Shown: positions 8,185-18,672, numbered from the stretch's first letter. The stretch: 64,000 bases of DNA from Gilliamella apicola (GCF_000599985.1 NZ_CP007445.1:372001-436000); one strand, 5' to 3'. Notes: generated from the sequence alone by a model not told the origin. A program made the numbers and translations.

Positions 8185-9504
8185 ATGTCATACACGGCAC
8201 CAATTACGCAAACGCGTACTTTAAATAAACAAGACTATAAAACATTAGCATTGTCTGCTTTAGGCGGAGCTTTAGAATTTTATGATTTTATTATATTCGT
8301 ATTTTTTTCAATTACTATCAGTCATCTGTTTTTTCCTGATGATATGCCTGCATGGTTAAGTCAGGTACAGACATTCGGTATTTTTGCCGCTGGTTATTTA
8401 ATTCGTCCTTTTGGAGGAATTGTTATGGCGCACTTTGGTGATCTGTTTGGTCGCAAACGGATGTTTACACTTAGCATTCTGCTTATGGCTTTACCAACGT
8501 TATTTATCGGTTGTTTACCTACTTATACCCATATTGGAATTTTTGCACCTTTATTATTACTACTTATGCGGTTATGTCAGGGATTGGCAGTAGGGGGCGA
8601 AGTACCTGGTGCTTGGACGTTTGTCGCTGAGCACGTACCAAAAGATAAAATTGGCTTAGCATGTGGAATTTTAACTAGTGGCTTAAGTTTAGGTATTTTA
8701 CTCGGTTCTTTGGTTTCAACTGTTATGAATAAAAGCATTTCACCCGAACAATTAATCGATTGGGGATGGCGTATTCCTTTTATTCTTGGCGGTATTTTTG
8801 GTTTGATCGCAATGTATTTGCGCCGTTGGCTAAAAGAAACGCCAATTTTTCTTGAAATTCAGAAACGTAAACAACAAGAACTGGTTAATAAAATTCCTGT
8901 CGTTACCGTGATAACTCAATATTTACCACAGACAATATTATCTATGTTACTGACTTGGGTTTTATCAGCCGGTATTATGGTTATTATGTTAATGACTCCT
9001 ATTTTATTACAAAAATCATTTGGTTATTCACCAATTGATGCGCTACAAGGCAATATATTAGCAATAATAGGTCTGATTATAAGTTGTACTTTTTATGGTA
9101 TGATGATGGATAAGTGTGCGATGGGTAAGGTCATATTGATCGGTTGTATTCTTGCTGCGCTTGCTATCGCTATTTTTTATTTATCCTTAGATAATCATCA
9201 ACTTTTATTTATCACTTATTCATTAGCAGGATTCTGCGTGGGTATTGTTGGATCTTTTGCCTATTTTATGGTGAAAGTCTTTCCTACTCAAATTCGTTAT
9301 AGTGGGGTATCGTTTTCGTTTAATATGGCGTATGCCATCGCTGGTGGATTAACACCATTACTGATATCGTTTTTGACTGACTTTGTAAACAAAATGGCAC
9401 CAGCTATGTATGTGGTTGGGTTATTTGCACTTGGTGCATTAATTGGACTATTTTTATTAATAAATAATAATAGTCAAAAATATATTGCAAATGATATTGG
9501 TTAA
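8185..9504 (+). CDS. MFS transporter, metabolite:H+ symporter (MHS) family
   Basis: A 439-residue protein with about 12 transmembrane segments. LSALGGALEFYDFIIF at the first helix, FGDLFGRKRMF in the loop between helices 2 and 3, and RLCQGLAVGGEVPGAWTFVAEH are typical of the MHS subfamily (ProP, KgtP, ShiA). Such carriers import osmolytes or carboxylates with protons. The substrate is not readable here. It is preceded by AAGGAAAA, and by a TGTAAA/TTTACA inverted repeat (8158-8175) directly upstream of the ribosome site. It is divergent from lacD, with about 240 bp between the starts. Confidence 0.85.
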   Translation: MSYTAPITQTRTLNKQDYKTLALSALGGALEFYDFIIFVFFSITISHLFFPDDMPAWLSQVQTFGIFAAGYLIRPFGGIVMAHFGDLFGRKRMFTLSILLMALPTLFIGCLPTYTHIGIFAPLLLLLMRLCQGLAVGGEVPGAWTFVAEHVPKDKIGLACGILTSGLSLGILLGSLVSTVMNKSISPEQLIDWGWRIPFILGGIFGLIAMYLRRWLKETPIFLEIQKRKQQELVNKIPVVTVITQYLPQTILSMLLTWVLSAGIMVIMLMTPILLQKSFGYSPIDALQGNILAIIGLIISCTFYGMMMDKCAMGKVILIGCILAALAIAIFYLSLDNHQLLFITYSLAGFCVGIVGSFAYFMVKVFPTQIRYSGVSFSFNMAYAIAGGLTPLLISFLTDFVNKMAPAMYVVGLFALGALIGLFLLINNNSQKYIANDIG

Positions 9505-9528
9505 CCATAATTTTTTTAATGTCAAATT

Positions 9529-9554
9529 AGGAACGAGTATTCAGGCTTGTTCCT
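9529..9554 (+). terminator. Stem-loop after the MHS transporter
   Basis: AGGAACGAG (9529-9537) pairs with CTTGTTCCT (9546-9554), 9 bp with one G-T pair and an 8-base loop, 25 bases after the transporter stop. Only a mixed T/A tail follows, so termination is likely but not classic. Confidence 0.5.
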
Positions 9555-10006
9555 TTAAAATATAAAAACATTTTCCTGTCTGTGATCTTCTATTTATTTC
9601 ATGGCGTAATCTTTCAAAAAGCCTTATACCATCATTAATTGATCTAAAAATTTCATGAGATAAATGTAAAAACTAATTAAGCATTTTTGATTATCTATCG
9701 CTAACTTACATTAAGTTATCAAATTATTTGGTTAATTCACAATTAAGTTAATGGGTATGAATTATTATTCAATAGATAACAGCAAAATAAAAAAGCAGAG
9801 CAAACAACTAATAAAGTTAATTAAGGACGCTTTTTAGCAATTCTAGATTTTTGTCAAAAAGTTTGAGGTTATATATACGTTTCAATCAGGAGTATTAAAT
9901 AATCAAACTTTTTAATAATTTTGTGAAATAGCTCATTTTTTTTCAACATAGTTAGGATAGAATAAACTAAGTTATGTTTTATTTTAAAATTATTTAGGAG
10001 AAAAAA
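9555..10006. other. Intergenic leader region upstream of adhP
   Basis: About 450 bp, AT-rich, without an open reading frame. AAAAAGTTTGA (9856-9866) is repeated inverted as TCAAACTTTTT (9903-9913), an 11-bp perfect match around a 36-base spacer, 90-150 bp before adhP. This could be a regulator site or an mRNA structure. No clear FNR or CRP box was found. Confidence 0.4.
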
Positions 10007-11041
10007 ATGAAGGCAGCAGTTGTTAGACAAGAGTGCGATGGTCAAGTTGAGATTAAAGATATTCCTCTTCGTCCATTAGAAGCAGGTGAAGCTTTAGTTG
10101 AAGTTGAATATTGTGGTCTTTGTCATACAGATCTTCATGTGGCGGCGGGTGATTTTGGTAAAAAACCTGGTCGTGTTATTGGGCATGAGGGAGTAGGGAT
10201 CGTTACTAAAATAGCTCCAGATGTGAAAAGTTTAAAAATTGGTGATCGAGTCAGTATTGCTTGGTTCCATGCTGGTTGTGGTTCGTGTGAATATTGTATT
10301 TCAGGTCAGGAAACCTTTTGCCGTAATGTTTTAAATTCTGGATATAGTGTCGATGGTGGTATGGCAGAACAGTGTATTGTTAAAGCAGATTATGCAGTTA
10401 AAGTGCCAGAGGGATTAGATCCGGCTCAAGCAACTAGCGTAACTTGTGCTGGAGTAACAACTTACAAAGGCATCAAAGTTGCAGACACAAAACCTGGTCA
10501 ATGGCTTGCGGTATTTGGTATTGGTGGTTTAGGTACTTTAGCTGTTGAATATGGTAAAAAAGTGTTTAACAATAAAGTAGTGGCGATTAGTAATAGTGAC
10601 AGTCAATTAGAACTATGTAAAGAGCTTGGTGCCGACTTGCTTGTTAACCCTAAAAAAGTGGCAGACGTAGGTGCTTATATTAAAGAACATACAGGTGGTG
10701 GTGTGCATGGTGCGGTGGTAACATCGGTCACTAAAACTGCTTTTAATCAAGCAATTGAGTCTGTTCGTCCTTTAGGTAGAGTTGTCGCTTTAGGTTTACC
10801 TTCTGAAACTATGGATTTAAGTATTCCTAAAACAGTATTAGATGGTATTCAAGTTTTAGGTTCATTGGTTGGTACGCGTCAAGATTTAGCCGAAGCATTC
10901 CAATTTAGTGCTGAAGGTAAAGTTGTACCAATTGTTGAAAAACGTCCATTAGAAGATATCAACGACATGATTAACGAAATGAGAGAAGGTAAAATTCGTG
11001 GTCGTATGGTTGTTGATATGAAAATGAAAAAACAGAAATAA
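10007..11041 (+). CDS. adhP: Zinc-dependent alcohol dehydrogenase AdhP
   Basis: A 344-residue medium-chain dehydrogenase, close to the E. coli AdhP length (336) with a short Lys-rich tail. Catalytic zinc ligands are visible in [11 protein letters not shown] and GHEGVG, and structural zinc ligands in CGSCEYC followed by ETFC. The NAD-binding Rossmann motif is [14 protein letters not shown]. AdhP interconverts ethanol and acetaldehyde with NAD(H). It is preceded by AGGAG and ends in a strong terminator, so it is monocistronic. With adhE at 34.3 kb it gives the cell two routes for ethanol and acetaldehyde. Confidence 0.95.
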   Translation: MKAAVVRQECDGQVEIKDIPLRPLEAGEALVEVEYCGLCHTDLHVAAGDFGKKPGRVIGHEGVGIVTKIAPDVKSLKIGDRVSIAWFHAGCGSCEYCISGQETFCRNVLNSGYSVDGGMAEQCIVKADYAVKVPEGLDPAQATSVTCAGVTTYKGIKVADTKPGQWLAVFGIGGLGTLAVEYGKKVFNNKVVAISNSDSQLELCKELGADLLVNPKKVADVGAYIKEHTGGGVHGAVVTSVTKTAFNQAIESVRPLGRVVALGLPSETMDLSIPKTVLDGIQVLGSLVGTRQDLAEAFQFSAEGKVVPIVEKRPLEDINDMINEMREGKIRGRMVVDMKMKKQK

Positions 11042-11070
11042 TTGTTTTCTATATTAAATTAAAAACCAAT

Positions 11071-11098
11071 AAAAGCTGGCTTGATGCCAGCTTTTTTG
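11071..11098 (+). terminator. Rho-independent terminator of adhP
   Basis: AAAGCTGGC / GCCAGCTTT stem with loop TTGAT, followed by a T run; 30 bases after the adhP stop. Confidence 0.92.
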
Positions 11099-11236
11099 TT
11101 GATCAAATATTAATTTATCACTTTTACTTTCGTTAGTTTTACTATCAATAATATTAATCGTTCTTGTATTTTATTAAGAAATCCATATCATAAATCAATT
11201 TTGCTCGCTAATTTAATATGTTTTAAGAGGACCTTT

Positions 11237-12685
11237 ATGGAAGATCACAATTTAGAAAATAATTTACGGAAAGATCTTGGTTTAGTTTCTGCATTGTCAC
11301 TGGTTGTTGGTATGGTTTTAGGGGCTGGCGCATTTATGAAACCGCCAGCCGTATTAGAAGTTGCCGGTGATTATAACTATGCACTGTTAGCGTGGATCAT
11401 TGGTGGCGTTTTTTCTATTTGTGGTGGATTAACGCTTTGTGAATTAGGTGTTATGTTTCCACGTACGGGCGGTATGTTGGTTTATCTAGAAAAAATTTAC
11501 GGCTCAAAAGTTTCTCATCTTTATGGTTGGATGATTACCGTGCTTTTTGCTCCGTCATTAGTTGGAGCATTGGTGGGATATTTCAGTTCGGTATTTTGTT
11601 TGTTATTTGGCATTGATGATTCTTATAAAATGGCAGTAAGTGCTGGCGTTTTAGGATTTATTGCTGTTATTAATGCTATTGGTGTTAAACAAGCAGGTTA
11701 TTTGCAAACCATAGCTACTGCTTGTAAGCTTATACCCATTTTATTGTTAGCAATATTTGGGCTATGGAAAGGCAATGGTCAAGTAGCATTATTTAGTGCT
11801 AGTGGTCAAGGGATTGAAACTTATGCTCCATTTGCTGTAGCTATTTTAGCTACTTTATTTGCTTATGATGGTTGGGCTCAAGTTGCCTCTGTTGCCGGTG
11901 AAATTCATAATCCCGCAAAAGTTTTACCTAAAGCAATTATTTTGGGCATTATATTTTTAGTTGTTGTTTATGCTTGTATCAATATTGCATTGTTTAAAAT
12001 TTTTCCTGTACAAGAAATGGTATCACTTGGTCATGATGCTTCGGCCGTTGCCTCACAACGTATGTTTGGCCATTTGGGTGGTAATTTAGTTGCTGTTGGC
12101 ATTATGATCTCAATTTTAGGTGGGATTAATGGTTATATTATGACGTTATCTCGTACAATTTTCAGTATGGCAGAACGAGGAACCATCATTGGCGCGCGTT
12201 ATTTAAGTACAATTGATGATGATAGCCGCTCACCAGTTAATGCTATATGTGTATTAGTGATATTTTCTTTTTTATATTCAATTTTACTGGATGCTGATCG
12301 TTTATCTGAAATCTCAATGTTTTCGATTTGGGTATTTTATCTATTAACATTTATTGGTGTAATCATCGCTCGTAAAAAATATGCCGATGTCCCAAGATCT
12401 TATAAAGTAATTGGTTATCCAATCATTCCGATTATCGCTATTCTAGGGGCTATGTATGTTATTTACGGTATGCTTGTCTATCAAACTTTTAATGGCATTG
12501 CGTCAATAATTCTAACTTTAATCGGTTTACCTTTATATTTTTATTACCACAGAAAGAATAAAAATAAAGAACTTTCACTTGGTGAAATGAAGAAATACAA
12601 AGTGAAAATGCAATATACCATCGCAGTGTCTACAATGATCATCGTTGCTCTGTTAGCTCTTTATGGTGGAGTGGTAAGTAAATAA
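11237..12685 (+). CDS. APC-family amino acid permease
   Basis: A 482-residue protein with 12 predicted membrane helices. The first helix carries VVGMVLGAGAF, the GxG-type substrate-binding motif of the APC superfamily. AYDGWAQVASVAGEIHNPAKVLPKAI matches the helix 6/loop region of LAT/SteT-like exchangers. The likely role is exchange or uptake of an amino acid at the inner membrane; the substrate is not predictable. The start at 11237 follows AAGAGG; an upstream in-frame start at 11201 lacks a ribosome site. It appears monocistronic, with a possible terminator at 12764. Confidence 0.85.
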   Translation: MEDHNLENNLRKDLGLVSALSLVVGMVLGAGAFMKPPAVLEVAGDYNYALLAWIIGGVFSICGGLTLCELGVMFPRTGGMLVYLEKIYGSKVSHLYGWMITVLFAPSLVGALVGYFSSVFCLLFGIDDSYKMAVSAGVLGFIAVINAIGVKQAGYLQTIATACKLIPILLLAIFGLWKGNGQVALFSASGQGIETYAPFAVAILATLFAYDGWAQVASVAGEIHNPAKVLPKAIILGIIFLVVVYACINIALFKIFPVQEMVSLGHDASAVASQRMFGHLGGNLVAVGIMISILGGINGYIMTLSRTIFSMAERGTIIGARYLSTIDDDSRSPVNAICVLVIFSFLYSILLDADRLSEISMFSIWVFYLLTFIGVIIARKKYADVPRSYKVIGYPIIPIIAILGAMYVIYGMLVYQTFNGIASIILTLIGLPLYFYYHRKNKNKELSLGEMKKYKVKMQYTIAVSTMIIVALLALYGGVVSK

Positions 12686-12763
12686 TAAATGATTATATTT
12701 TGTTTATTGCAAAATGAGTTATTTAGATAGACGTTATAAAACTAAAAAACGATATTATGAAAT

Positions 12764-12803
12764 GACCCCAATAGTTGGACAACCAATTAATGAGGGTCTT
12801 TTT
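12764..12803 (+). terminator. Imperfect hairpin with T run, resembling an IS3-family end
   Basis: GACCC (12764-12768) pairs with GGGTC (12794-12798) and AGTTGG with CCAATT inside, followed by TTTTT. It lies 78 bases after the permease stop. The left arm TGACCCCAATAGTTGGACA also reads like the terminal inverted repeat of IS3/IS150-type elements, but no transposase or partner end is present. A terminator is the simpler reading; a relic IS end is the alternative. Confidence 0.45.
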
Positions 12804-12891
12804 GTGCGTAATTTTTCTTTAACTTAATCGTTAATAATATATTTAATATAAAGTTAGTGAGTAATCATTTTGTTACAATTTGGTGAAAATT

Positions 12892-13443
12892 TTAAAGGTA
12901 TGTTGAAATTAGGCCATAAATATTTTGATCATGATAAATTCCATTTAAGTATTCAGCCTGTTTAAGTGTTCCTTCATAACTAAAACCGCATCGTTTAGCA
13001 ACTGCATTACTTTTAGGATTATCGACAGAGCATTTAATAACAAATCGTTTAATTATTTTTTGTGATGCATAGTAGTGAGTCAGCGCTTGGATTGCTTGAG
13101 TCATAACACCTTTACCTTCTGCTCGGCTATCGAGCCAATAACCAATATAGGCAGTTTTATTGTTTTTATCTATTCGATTAAAAGACAGTAAGCCGACAGG
13201 GTTGCTATCCCATAAAATTACATAAGTTTTGGTAATATCTTTTTGATGCTCGATTGAACAATTATCTAAAAAATTTGATGTGTCAGTTTCATTATTGACA
13301 AATTTAGGCCAAGCCATAAATTGACTAAAACTATCACGATTAACATCAATAATATTGTATAACTTAGTTGAATATTGTCGATCTGATGGCACTAAATGAA
13401 TATGTTCATTGACAAAGATAATTTGTTGATTGGTATTTGTCAT
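12892..13443 (-). CDS. GNAT-family N-acetyltransferase (RimJ/RimL-like)
   Basis: A 183-residue protein of the GNAT fold. The central part IGYWLDSRAEGKGVMTQAI contains the acetyl-CoA pyrophosphate-binding signature (R-x-x-G-x-G/A form). IIKRFVIKCSVDNPKSNAVAKRCGF is the conserved C-terminal half typical of RimJ/RimL and ribosomal-protein-serine acetyltransferases. It transfers acetyl groups to a protein N-terminus or small amine in the cytoplasm; the target is unknown. The start at 13443 has AAAGGA upstream. It stands alone between the permease and the PTS operon. Confidence 0.85.
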   Translation of the reverse strand: MTNTNQQIIFVNEHIHLVPSDRQYSTKLYNIIDVNRDSFSQFMAWPKFVNNETDTSNFLDNCSIEHQKDITKTYVILWDSNPVGLLSFNRIDKNNKTAYIGYWLDSRAEGKGVMTQAIQALTHYYASQKIIKRFVIKCSVDNPKSNAVAKRCGFSYEGTLKQAEYLNGIYHDQNIYGLISTYL

Positions 13444-13633
13444 TAATTATTCCTTTAAGAGAGTACAACCAATTTTTAGTTAGTATAAATATAAATCAAA
13501 GAATAATATAAAACGTTACTAAATTAAATAATTATATTTCTAGTTTTATCGTTAGCATTAATTATAAAAAATTACCAGATCATTTGATCTGGTAATTTAA
13601 TCGTTATTTGGAATTAATTAAAAACTTTTACAC

Positions 13634-14995
13634 TTAATTATCTGCAGTTTTCTTATTGTTAAACATATAGTTGTGGATAACCAAAAGAGCAAAGACAGCA
13701 ATAATAATAACCATTATTATGTCTTTGTTAAACCATTTGGCCATATTACCTAAAATAATACCAATACCACAGAAATCGACATCAGAGAAAGTCGTATTTG
13801 CAAAACCAAGTGAACCTAAAACAGGTAATAAAAGGACAGGTAAAAATGTGACTAATAAACCATTAGCAAATGCGCCAAGCATTGCACCTAGGCGTCCACC
13901 CATAGCATTACCGAAAACACCAGCAGTTGCACCACAGAAGAAATGAGGAACTACGCCAGGTAGAATTAGTACAGCATTTAATTGACCTAATACAAATAGA
14001 CCAACTAATCCTCCTAGAAAACTAAATAAAAAACCAATTAGTACCGCGTTTGGTGCATATGGGAAAACAACTGGACAATCTAAGGCTGGTTTAGCATTCG
14101 GCACGAGTTTTTCTGAGAAACCTGTAAATGCTGGAACAATTTCAGCAAGAATTAACCGTACACCTTGTAGAATAATAAATACTCCAGCTGCAAATGTAAT
14201 TGCTTCAATGATTGCATAAACTAGGTAATTATCACCATTACTTAACTTTGTTTGGACATAATCAGGCCCAGCAAAAATGGCAAGGATCAGATAGATAATC
14301 ATCATTGTTAATGAAATTGAAATTGAGCTATCACGCAAGAAACTTAGATTTTTAGGTAAATTCATCTCTTCCGTTGAACGAGAGTTTTTACCTGCGATTT
14401 GACCTAGCGCTCCTGCCAATACATAACCTAAGGTACCAAAGTGGCCAAATCCAACATCATTATTTCCTGTTATTTTACGCATATATGGTTGAGCTATTGC
14501 AGGGAAAAACGCCATAATCAGCCCAAGTACAAGGGCTCCAGTAAAGATTAATTGCCAGCCTTCAAAACCTGCAACAGTTAGAATAATACTAATCATACAA
14601 GCCATATAAAAGGTATGATGTCCAGTTAAAAAGATAAACTTTAAACATGTAAAACGCGCAACCACAATATTAGCAATCATCCCAAAAGCCATAATTAATG
14701 CTGTTGCTGCTCCATATTTATTTAATGCCATTGACACGATAGCTTCATTATTAGGGATGATACCTTGTAGTTTAAAGGCTTCTTCAAACATCATGCCTAA
14801 TGGTGTAATCGCACTAATAAGTACAGTTGCACCACCACCCAATACTAAAAATCCTAAAATAGTTTTAATTGTTCCTTTTACCGTATCAGCAAATGATTTG
14901 CGTTGGGCTATTAACCCAACCATAGCAATCATACCAACTAATACGGCAGGTACTTTTAAAATATCAACGAAAAATTTAACAACATCTTGAATCAT
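13634..14995 (-). CDS. PTS ascorbate-type permease, IIC component (UlaA-like)
   Basis: A 453-residue membrane protein with about 10-11 hydrophobic helices. LGGGATVLISAITPLG, VARFTCLKFIFLTGHHTFYM, FGTLGYVLAGALGQ and GVVPHFFCGATAGVFGNAMGG are typical of the UlaA/SgaT family of PTS IIC transporters. It imports a sugar or acid with concomitant phosphorylation, passing the phosphate via the IIB and IIA partners encoded upstream. The start follows GAGGTG. It is the last gene of a three-gene operon. No ulaD/E/F/G-like catabolic genes are adjacent, so ascorbate as the substrate is only a family-level guess. Confidence 0.88.
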   Translation of the reverse strand: MIQDVVKFFVDILKVPAVLVGMIAMVGLIAQRKSFADTVKGTIKTILGFLVLGGGATVLISAITPLGMMFEEAFKLQGIIPNNEAIVSMALNKYGAATALIMAFGMIANIVVARFTCLKFIFLTGHHTFYMACMISIILTVAGFEGWQLIFTGALVLGLIMAFFPAIAQPYMRKITGNNDVGFGHFGTLGYVLAGALGQIAGKNSRSTEEMNLPKNLSFLRDSSISISLTMMIIYLILAIFAGPDYVQTKLSNGDNYLVYAIIEAITFAAGVFIILQGVRLILAEIVPAFTGFSEKLVPNAKPALDCPVVFPYAPNAVLIGFLFSFLGGLVGLFVLGQLNAVLILPGVVPHFFCGATAGVFGNAMGGRLGAMLGAFANGLLVTFLPVLLLPVLGSLGFANTTFSDVDFCGIGIILGNMAKWFNKDIIMVIIIAVFALLVIHNYMFNNKKTADN

Positions 14996-15015
14996 TGCAA
15001 CACCTCATTATTTGA

Positions 15016-15288
15016 CTATTGCTTAGCAAAATGTTCAACGAGTTTGGACTCCAAATCATTGATATCAATTATATTATTTAGAACAACTAGTTTATCGCTA
15101 GGAATACCAGAGCTATCAGCTAAATCTTTTGTCATAACAAATAAATCAGCTTGTTCTGGTGTTGCTGAGGCAAGATCTGCATGGGTTACTTCTGCATCAA
15201 TATTTAATTTTTTTAGGACTTTTTTGATATTCATTTCAACCATAAAACTGCTACCAAGACCTGAACCACAAACTGCCATAATTTTCAT
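15016..15288 (-). CDS. PTS IIB component, UlaB/SgaB-like
   Basis: A 90-residue cytoplasmic PTS IIB. The active-site cysteine is Cys7 in the P-loop MAVCGSGLGSSFMVEMN, typical of lactose/ascorbate-type IIB. It accepts phosphate from the IIA protein encoded upstream and passes it to the substrate in the IIC channel. An AAGGA ribosome site is present. Spacings to its neighbours are about 20-30 bases. Confidence 0.9.
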   Translation of the reverse strand: MKIMAVCGSGLGSSFMVEMNIKKVLKKLNIDAEVTHADLASATPEQADLFVMTKDLADSSGIPSDKLVVLNNIIDINDLESKLVEHFAKQ

Positions 15289-15319
15289 TTTATTTATCCT
15301 TTTCTTAATTTTATTAAAT

Positions 15320-15763
15320 TTAATAACGATTGATCACAGCTAATATTTGATCACTATTTTGTGCATTAAAAATTGTCTGCATGTCGTTTGTTTCACTAAA
15401 CAGCTCAGCTAATTGAGTTAACATTTCAATATGGCTCGTACTATCACTGGCTGCTAATAATGTAATTAAATATACAGGGTCATTTTCTGTTGAATTAAAT
15501 TTCACGCCTTGTTTGACCAATAGCATCGATAAACCTAGTTGATTGACTCCTTGCTCTGGTCTAGCATGTGGCATGGCGATACCAGGTGCCAATACGTAGT
15601 AAGGTCCCATTGATTCATGTAATTGAAAAATTGCTTCGACGTAATTTTGCGAAATAGCATTATTTTCTAATAATGGTTTTGCACAAATTTGTATCGCTTC
15701 CTTCCAATCTTCAACAGAATCAACAATATTGACTGTTTGGTCGGTTAACCATTTACCTAACAT
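15320..15763 (-). CDS. PTS IIA component, UlaC-like (mannitol/fructose-type fold)
   Basis: A 147-residue IIA domain. The phosphorylated histidine lies in APGIAMPHARPEQG. The preceding VDSVEDWKEAIQICAKPLLENNAI is the usual IIA N-terminal helix region. It receives phosphate from HPr. The start at 15763 is chosen because GTGGAGG precedes it; the longer frame begins 17 codons upstream in sequence unlike the family. It is first in the IIA-IIB-IIC operon, downstream of the palindromic operator. Confidence 0.9.
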   Translation of the reverse strand: MLGKWLTDQTVNIVDSVEDWKEAIQICAKPLLENNAISQNYVEAIFQLHESMGPYYVLAPGIAMPHARPEQGVNQLGLSMLLVKQGVKFNSTENDPVYLITLLAASDSTSHIEMLTQLAELFSETNDMQTIFNAQNSDQILAVINRY

Positions 15764-15851
15764 TTTACCTCCACTAAAACTGATATCATCAATAGTTAGT
15801 TTAAAAAATAACATATTAAATAAAATTAGAAATAGAAAAATAGTAGAAATG

Positions 15852-15865
15852 TGATAGCGCTATCA
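15852..15865. promoter_or_regulatory. Perfect palindrome TGATAGCGCTATCA, LacI-family operator candidate
   Basis: A 14-bp perfect palindrome with the central CG typical of LacI/GalR-family operators, placed between the PTS operon (start 15763) and the divergent LacI-family gene (start 16092). It lies 89 bases before the PTS start. Position and symmetry suggest it is bound by the neighbouring regulator to control the PTS genes, and possibly its own gene. Confidence 0.75.
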
Positions 15866-16091
15866 AAGTTGGTAAAAATTTTTCTTATTTTGTGATGAAG
15901 GACACATTTTTAATACATCGATTATAAAATAGTTATCTATACGTATTAGTATTATGTAAATAAGAGGCATTCCATAATGATTGCATCATACTTGTCTATT
16001 ATTTATTATTTGTATCAATTTTTTCTGTTTTGCTACCATTAATATCAGATTTATTTGAAAAAATTTAGATTCAATTTAATCGGAATGAAAG

Positions 16092-17123
16092 ATGCAAGAA
16101 ATAAAGAAGCGTAAAACTACCGGACAGATTACTTTATTCGATGTTGCAAAATATGCAGGTGTCGGAACGATGACCGTATCTAGAGCTTTACGAACTCCTG
16201 ATCGAGTTTCGGACAAACTTCGCCAAAAAATTCAAATTGCTGTCGATACTTTAGGCTATAAACCCAATGTTGCCGCGAGTTTGCTAGCTTCTGCATCGGC
16301 AAATCGAGTTGTTGCTGTTATTACTCCTAAAATATATGATCATTCAGCTCAACTATGGTTAAATTCACTTCAAACACACTTAGCAAAAGAGGAATATACA
16401 ACATTAGTTATTGAATCTTATCACTATCAAAAATTCGAATCGCAAATGTTGGATGCTTTATATAGTCATAATCTTGAAGCAATATTACTATTTCAAGTTG
16501 AAGATGAAAGTTTTATTGAGAAAATTCTACAAAACAAAATTGTTCCTATTTTGAATATCGGTAAAGATTATGAAGGATTAACTAATCTAAACATTAGAAT
16601 AGATGATAGTTTAGCCATGTATATGCTTACTGAATATGTGATTAAAAAAGGTTATCAACACATTGGGTTACTTTGTGCTAACCAAGAATATCAAATTTTT
16701 CAACAGCGTTTACACGGATGGCATAAAGCCATGTTAGCTTATCATCTTCCTACACATCGAGTTATTAATGCAGCTAAACCAGCCAATTTTAGTACTGGAA
16801 GTGAGTTGTTACCCGATATGTTGTTAAATTGGCCAGAACTAGACGCATTAATTTGTACGACAGATGAATTAGCTTGTGGGGCCTTGTATGAATGTCAACG
16901 TCGACATATTCGAGTTCCTTATCAATTAGCCGTAACTGGCTTTGGTGATAATGAGTTTAGTCAAGTAAGTTTTCCAGCATTAACAACAGTCGCTTTTCCG
17001 TATAAGGAAATCGGTGAATATACAGCCACTCTGCTATTAGATAATTTAAAGAATAAAAAAGCAACAAATAGAATAGATTTGTCAGCGTTTGTACCAGTCA
17101 TTCGAATGCGGGCGAGTGTTTAA
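16092..17123 (+). CDS. LacI-family transcriptional regulator (GntR/IdnR-like)
   Basis: A 343-residue repressor. An N-terminal LacI helix-turn-helix (ITLFDVAKYAGVGTMTVSRAL, about residues 13-33, then hinge KPNVAASLLAS) is followed by a periplasmic-binding-protein-like effector domain ending in VTGFGDNEFSQVSFPALTTV. Overall it resembles gluconate-type GntR/IdnR of E. coli. It is divergent from the ascorbate-type PTS operon, with one perfect palindrome between them, so it most likely represses that operon until a sugar or sugar acid binds. The effector is unknown. Confidence 0.92.
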   Translation: MQEIKKRKTTGQITLFDVAKYAGVGTMTVSRALRTPDRVSDKLRQKIQIAVDTLGYKPNVAASLLASASANRVVAVITPKIYDHSAQLWLNSLQTHLAKEEYTTLVIESYHYQKFESQMLDALYSHNLEAILLFQVEDESFIEKILQNKIVPILNIGKDYEGLTNLNIRIDDSLAMYMLTEYVIKKGYQHIGLLCANQEYQIFQQRLHGWHKAMLAYHLPTHRVINAAKPANFSTGSELLPDMLLNWPELDALICTTDELACGALYECQRRHIRVPYQLAVTGFGDNEFSQVSFPALTTVAFPYKEIGEYTATLLLDNLKNKKATNRIDLSAFVPVIRMRASV

Positions 17124-17211
17124 TTAGCTTTATTAAGAAAGATGATTAGAATTATTAAGATCGGCTCGAACCTCTGGTCGGTTCTCATCCTCTCAAAATG
17201 CAGATAATAAA

Positions 17212-17238
17212 AAAGCCTACTCAGTGAGTAGGCTTCTT
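17212..17238. terminator. Hairpin terminator between lacI-type gene and tRNA-Pro
   Basis: AAGCCTACTC / GAGTAGGCTT stem with a short loop. On the minus strand it is followed by a run of T, and it lies 11 bases beyond the CCA end of tRNA-Pro. It also has TTCTTTATTT on the plus side, so it may serve the convergent regulator gene as well. Confidence 0.88.
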
Positions 17239-17248
17239 TATTTAAAAT

Positions 17249-17325
17249 TGGTCGGCGAGAGAGGATTCGAACCTCCGACCCACTGGTCCCAAACCAGTTG
17301 CGCTACCAAGCTGCGCTACTCGCCG
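17249..17325 (-). tRNA. tRNA-Pro (UGG anticodon)
   Basis: A 77-base cloverleaf read on the minus strand, starting CGGCGAGTAGCGCAG and ending in an encoded CCA. The anticodon stem ACTGG-TTTGGGA-CCAGT gives anticodon TGG. The T arm GGAGGTTCGAATCCTC is canonical. Confidence 0.97.
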
Positions 17326-17385
17326 TTAGGAAGCGCATAATACTGCGCTAACTAAAAAGTGTCAATACTTACCTAAAAAAATATG

Positions 17386-18534
<1,149 letters not shown>

Positions 18535-18672
18535 TTATTTATTTACCTCTTGCGACCAAATAAACAGTTTGGCGCGAATTATTGATATAATGCATTGTGT
18601 ACTATTACATTGCAGCGCTTAGTTTATCGTGCTTGACTTGAATTAACAACTTTTGAAAGGATCTTAAGAATT

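Noticed and set aside
17160..17196. tRNA-like fragment (CTCGAACCTCTGGTCGGTTCTCATCC) near tRNA-Pro
   Set aside because: It resembles part of a T arm but does not fold as a tRNA half and has no acceptor stem; too short to call a pseudo-tRNA.
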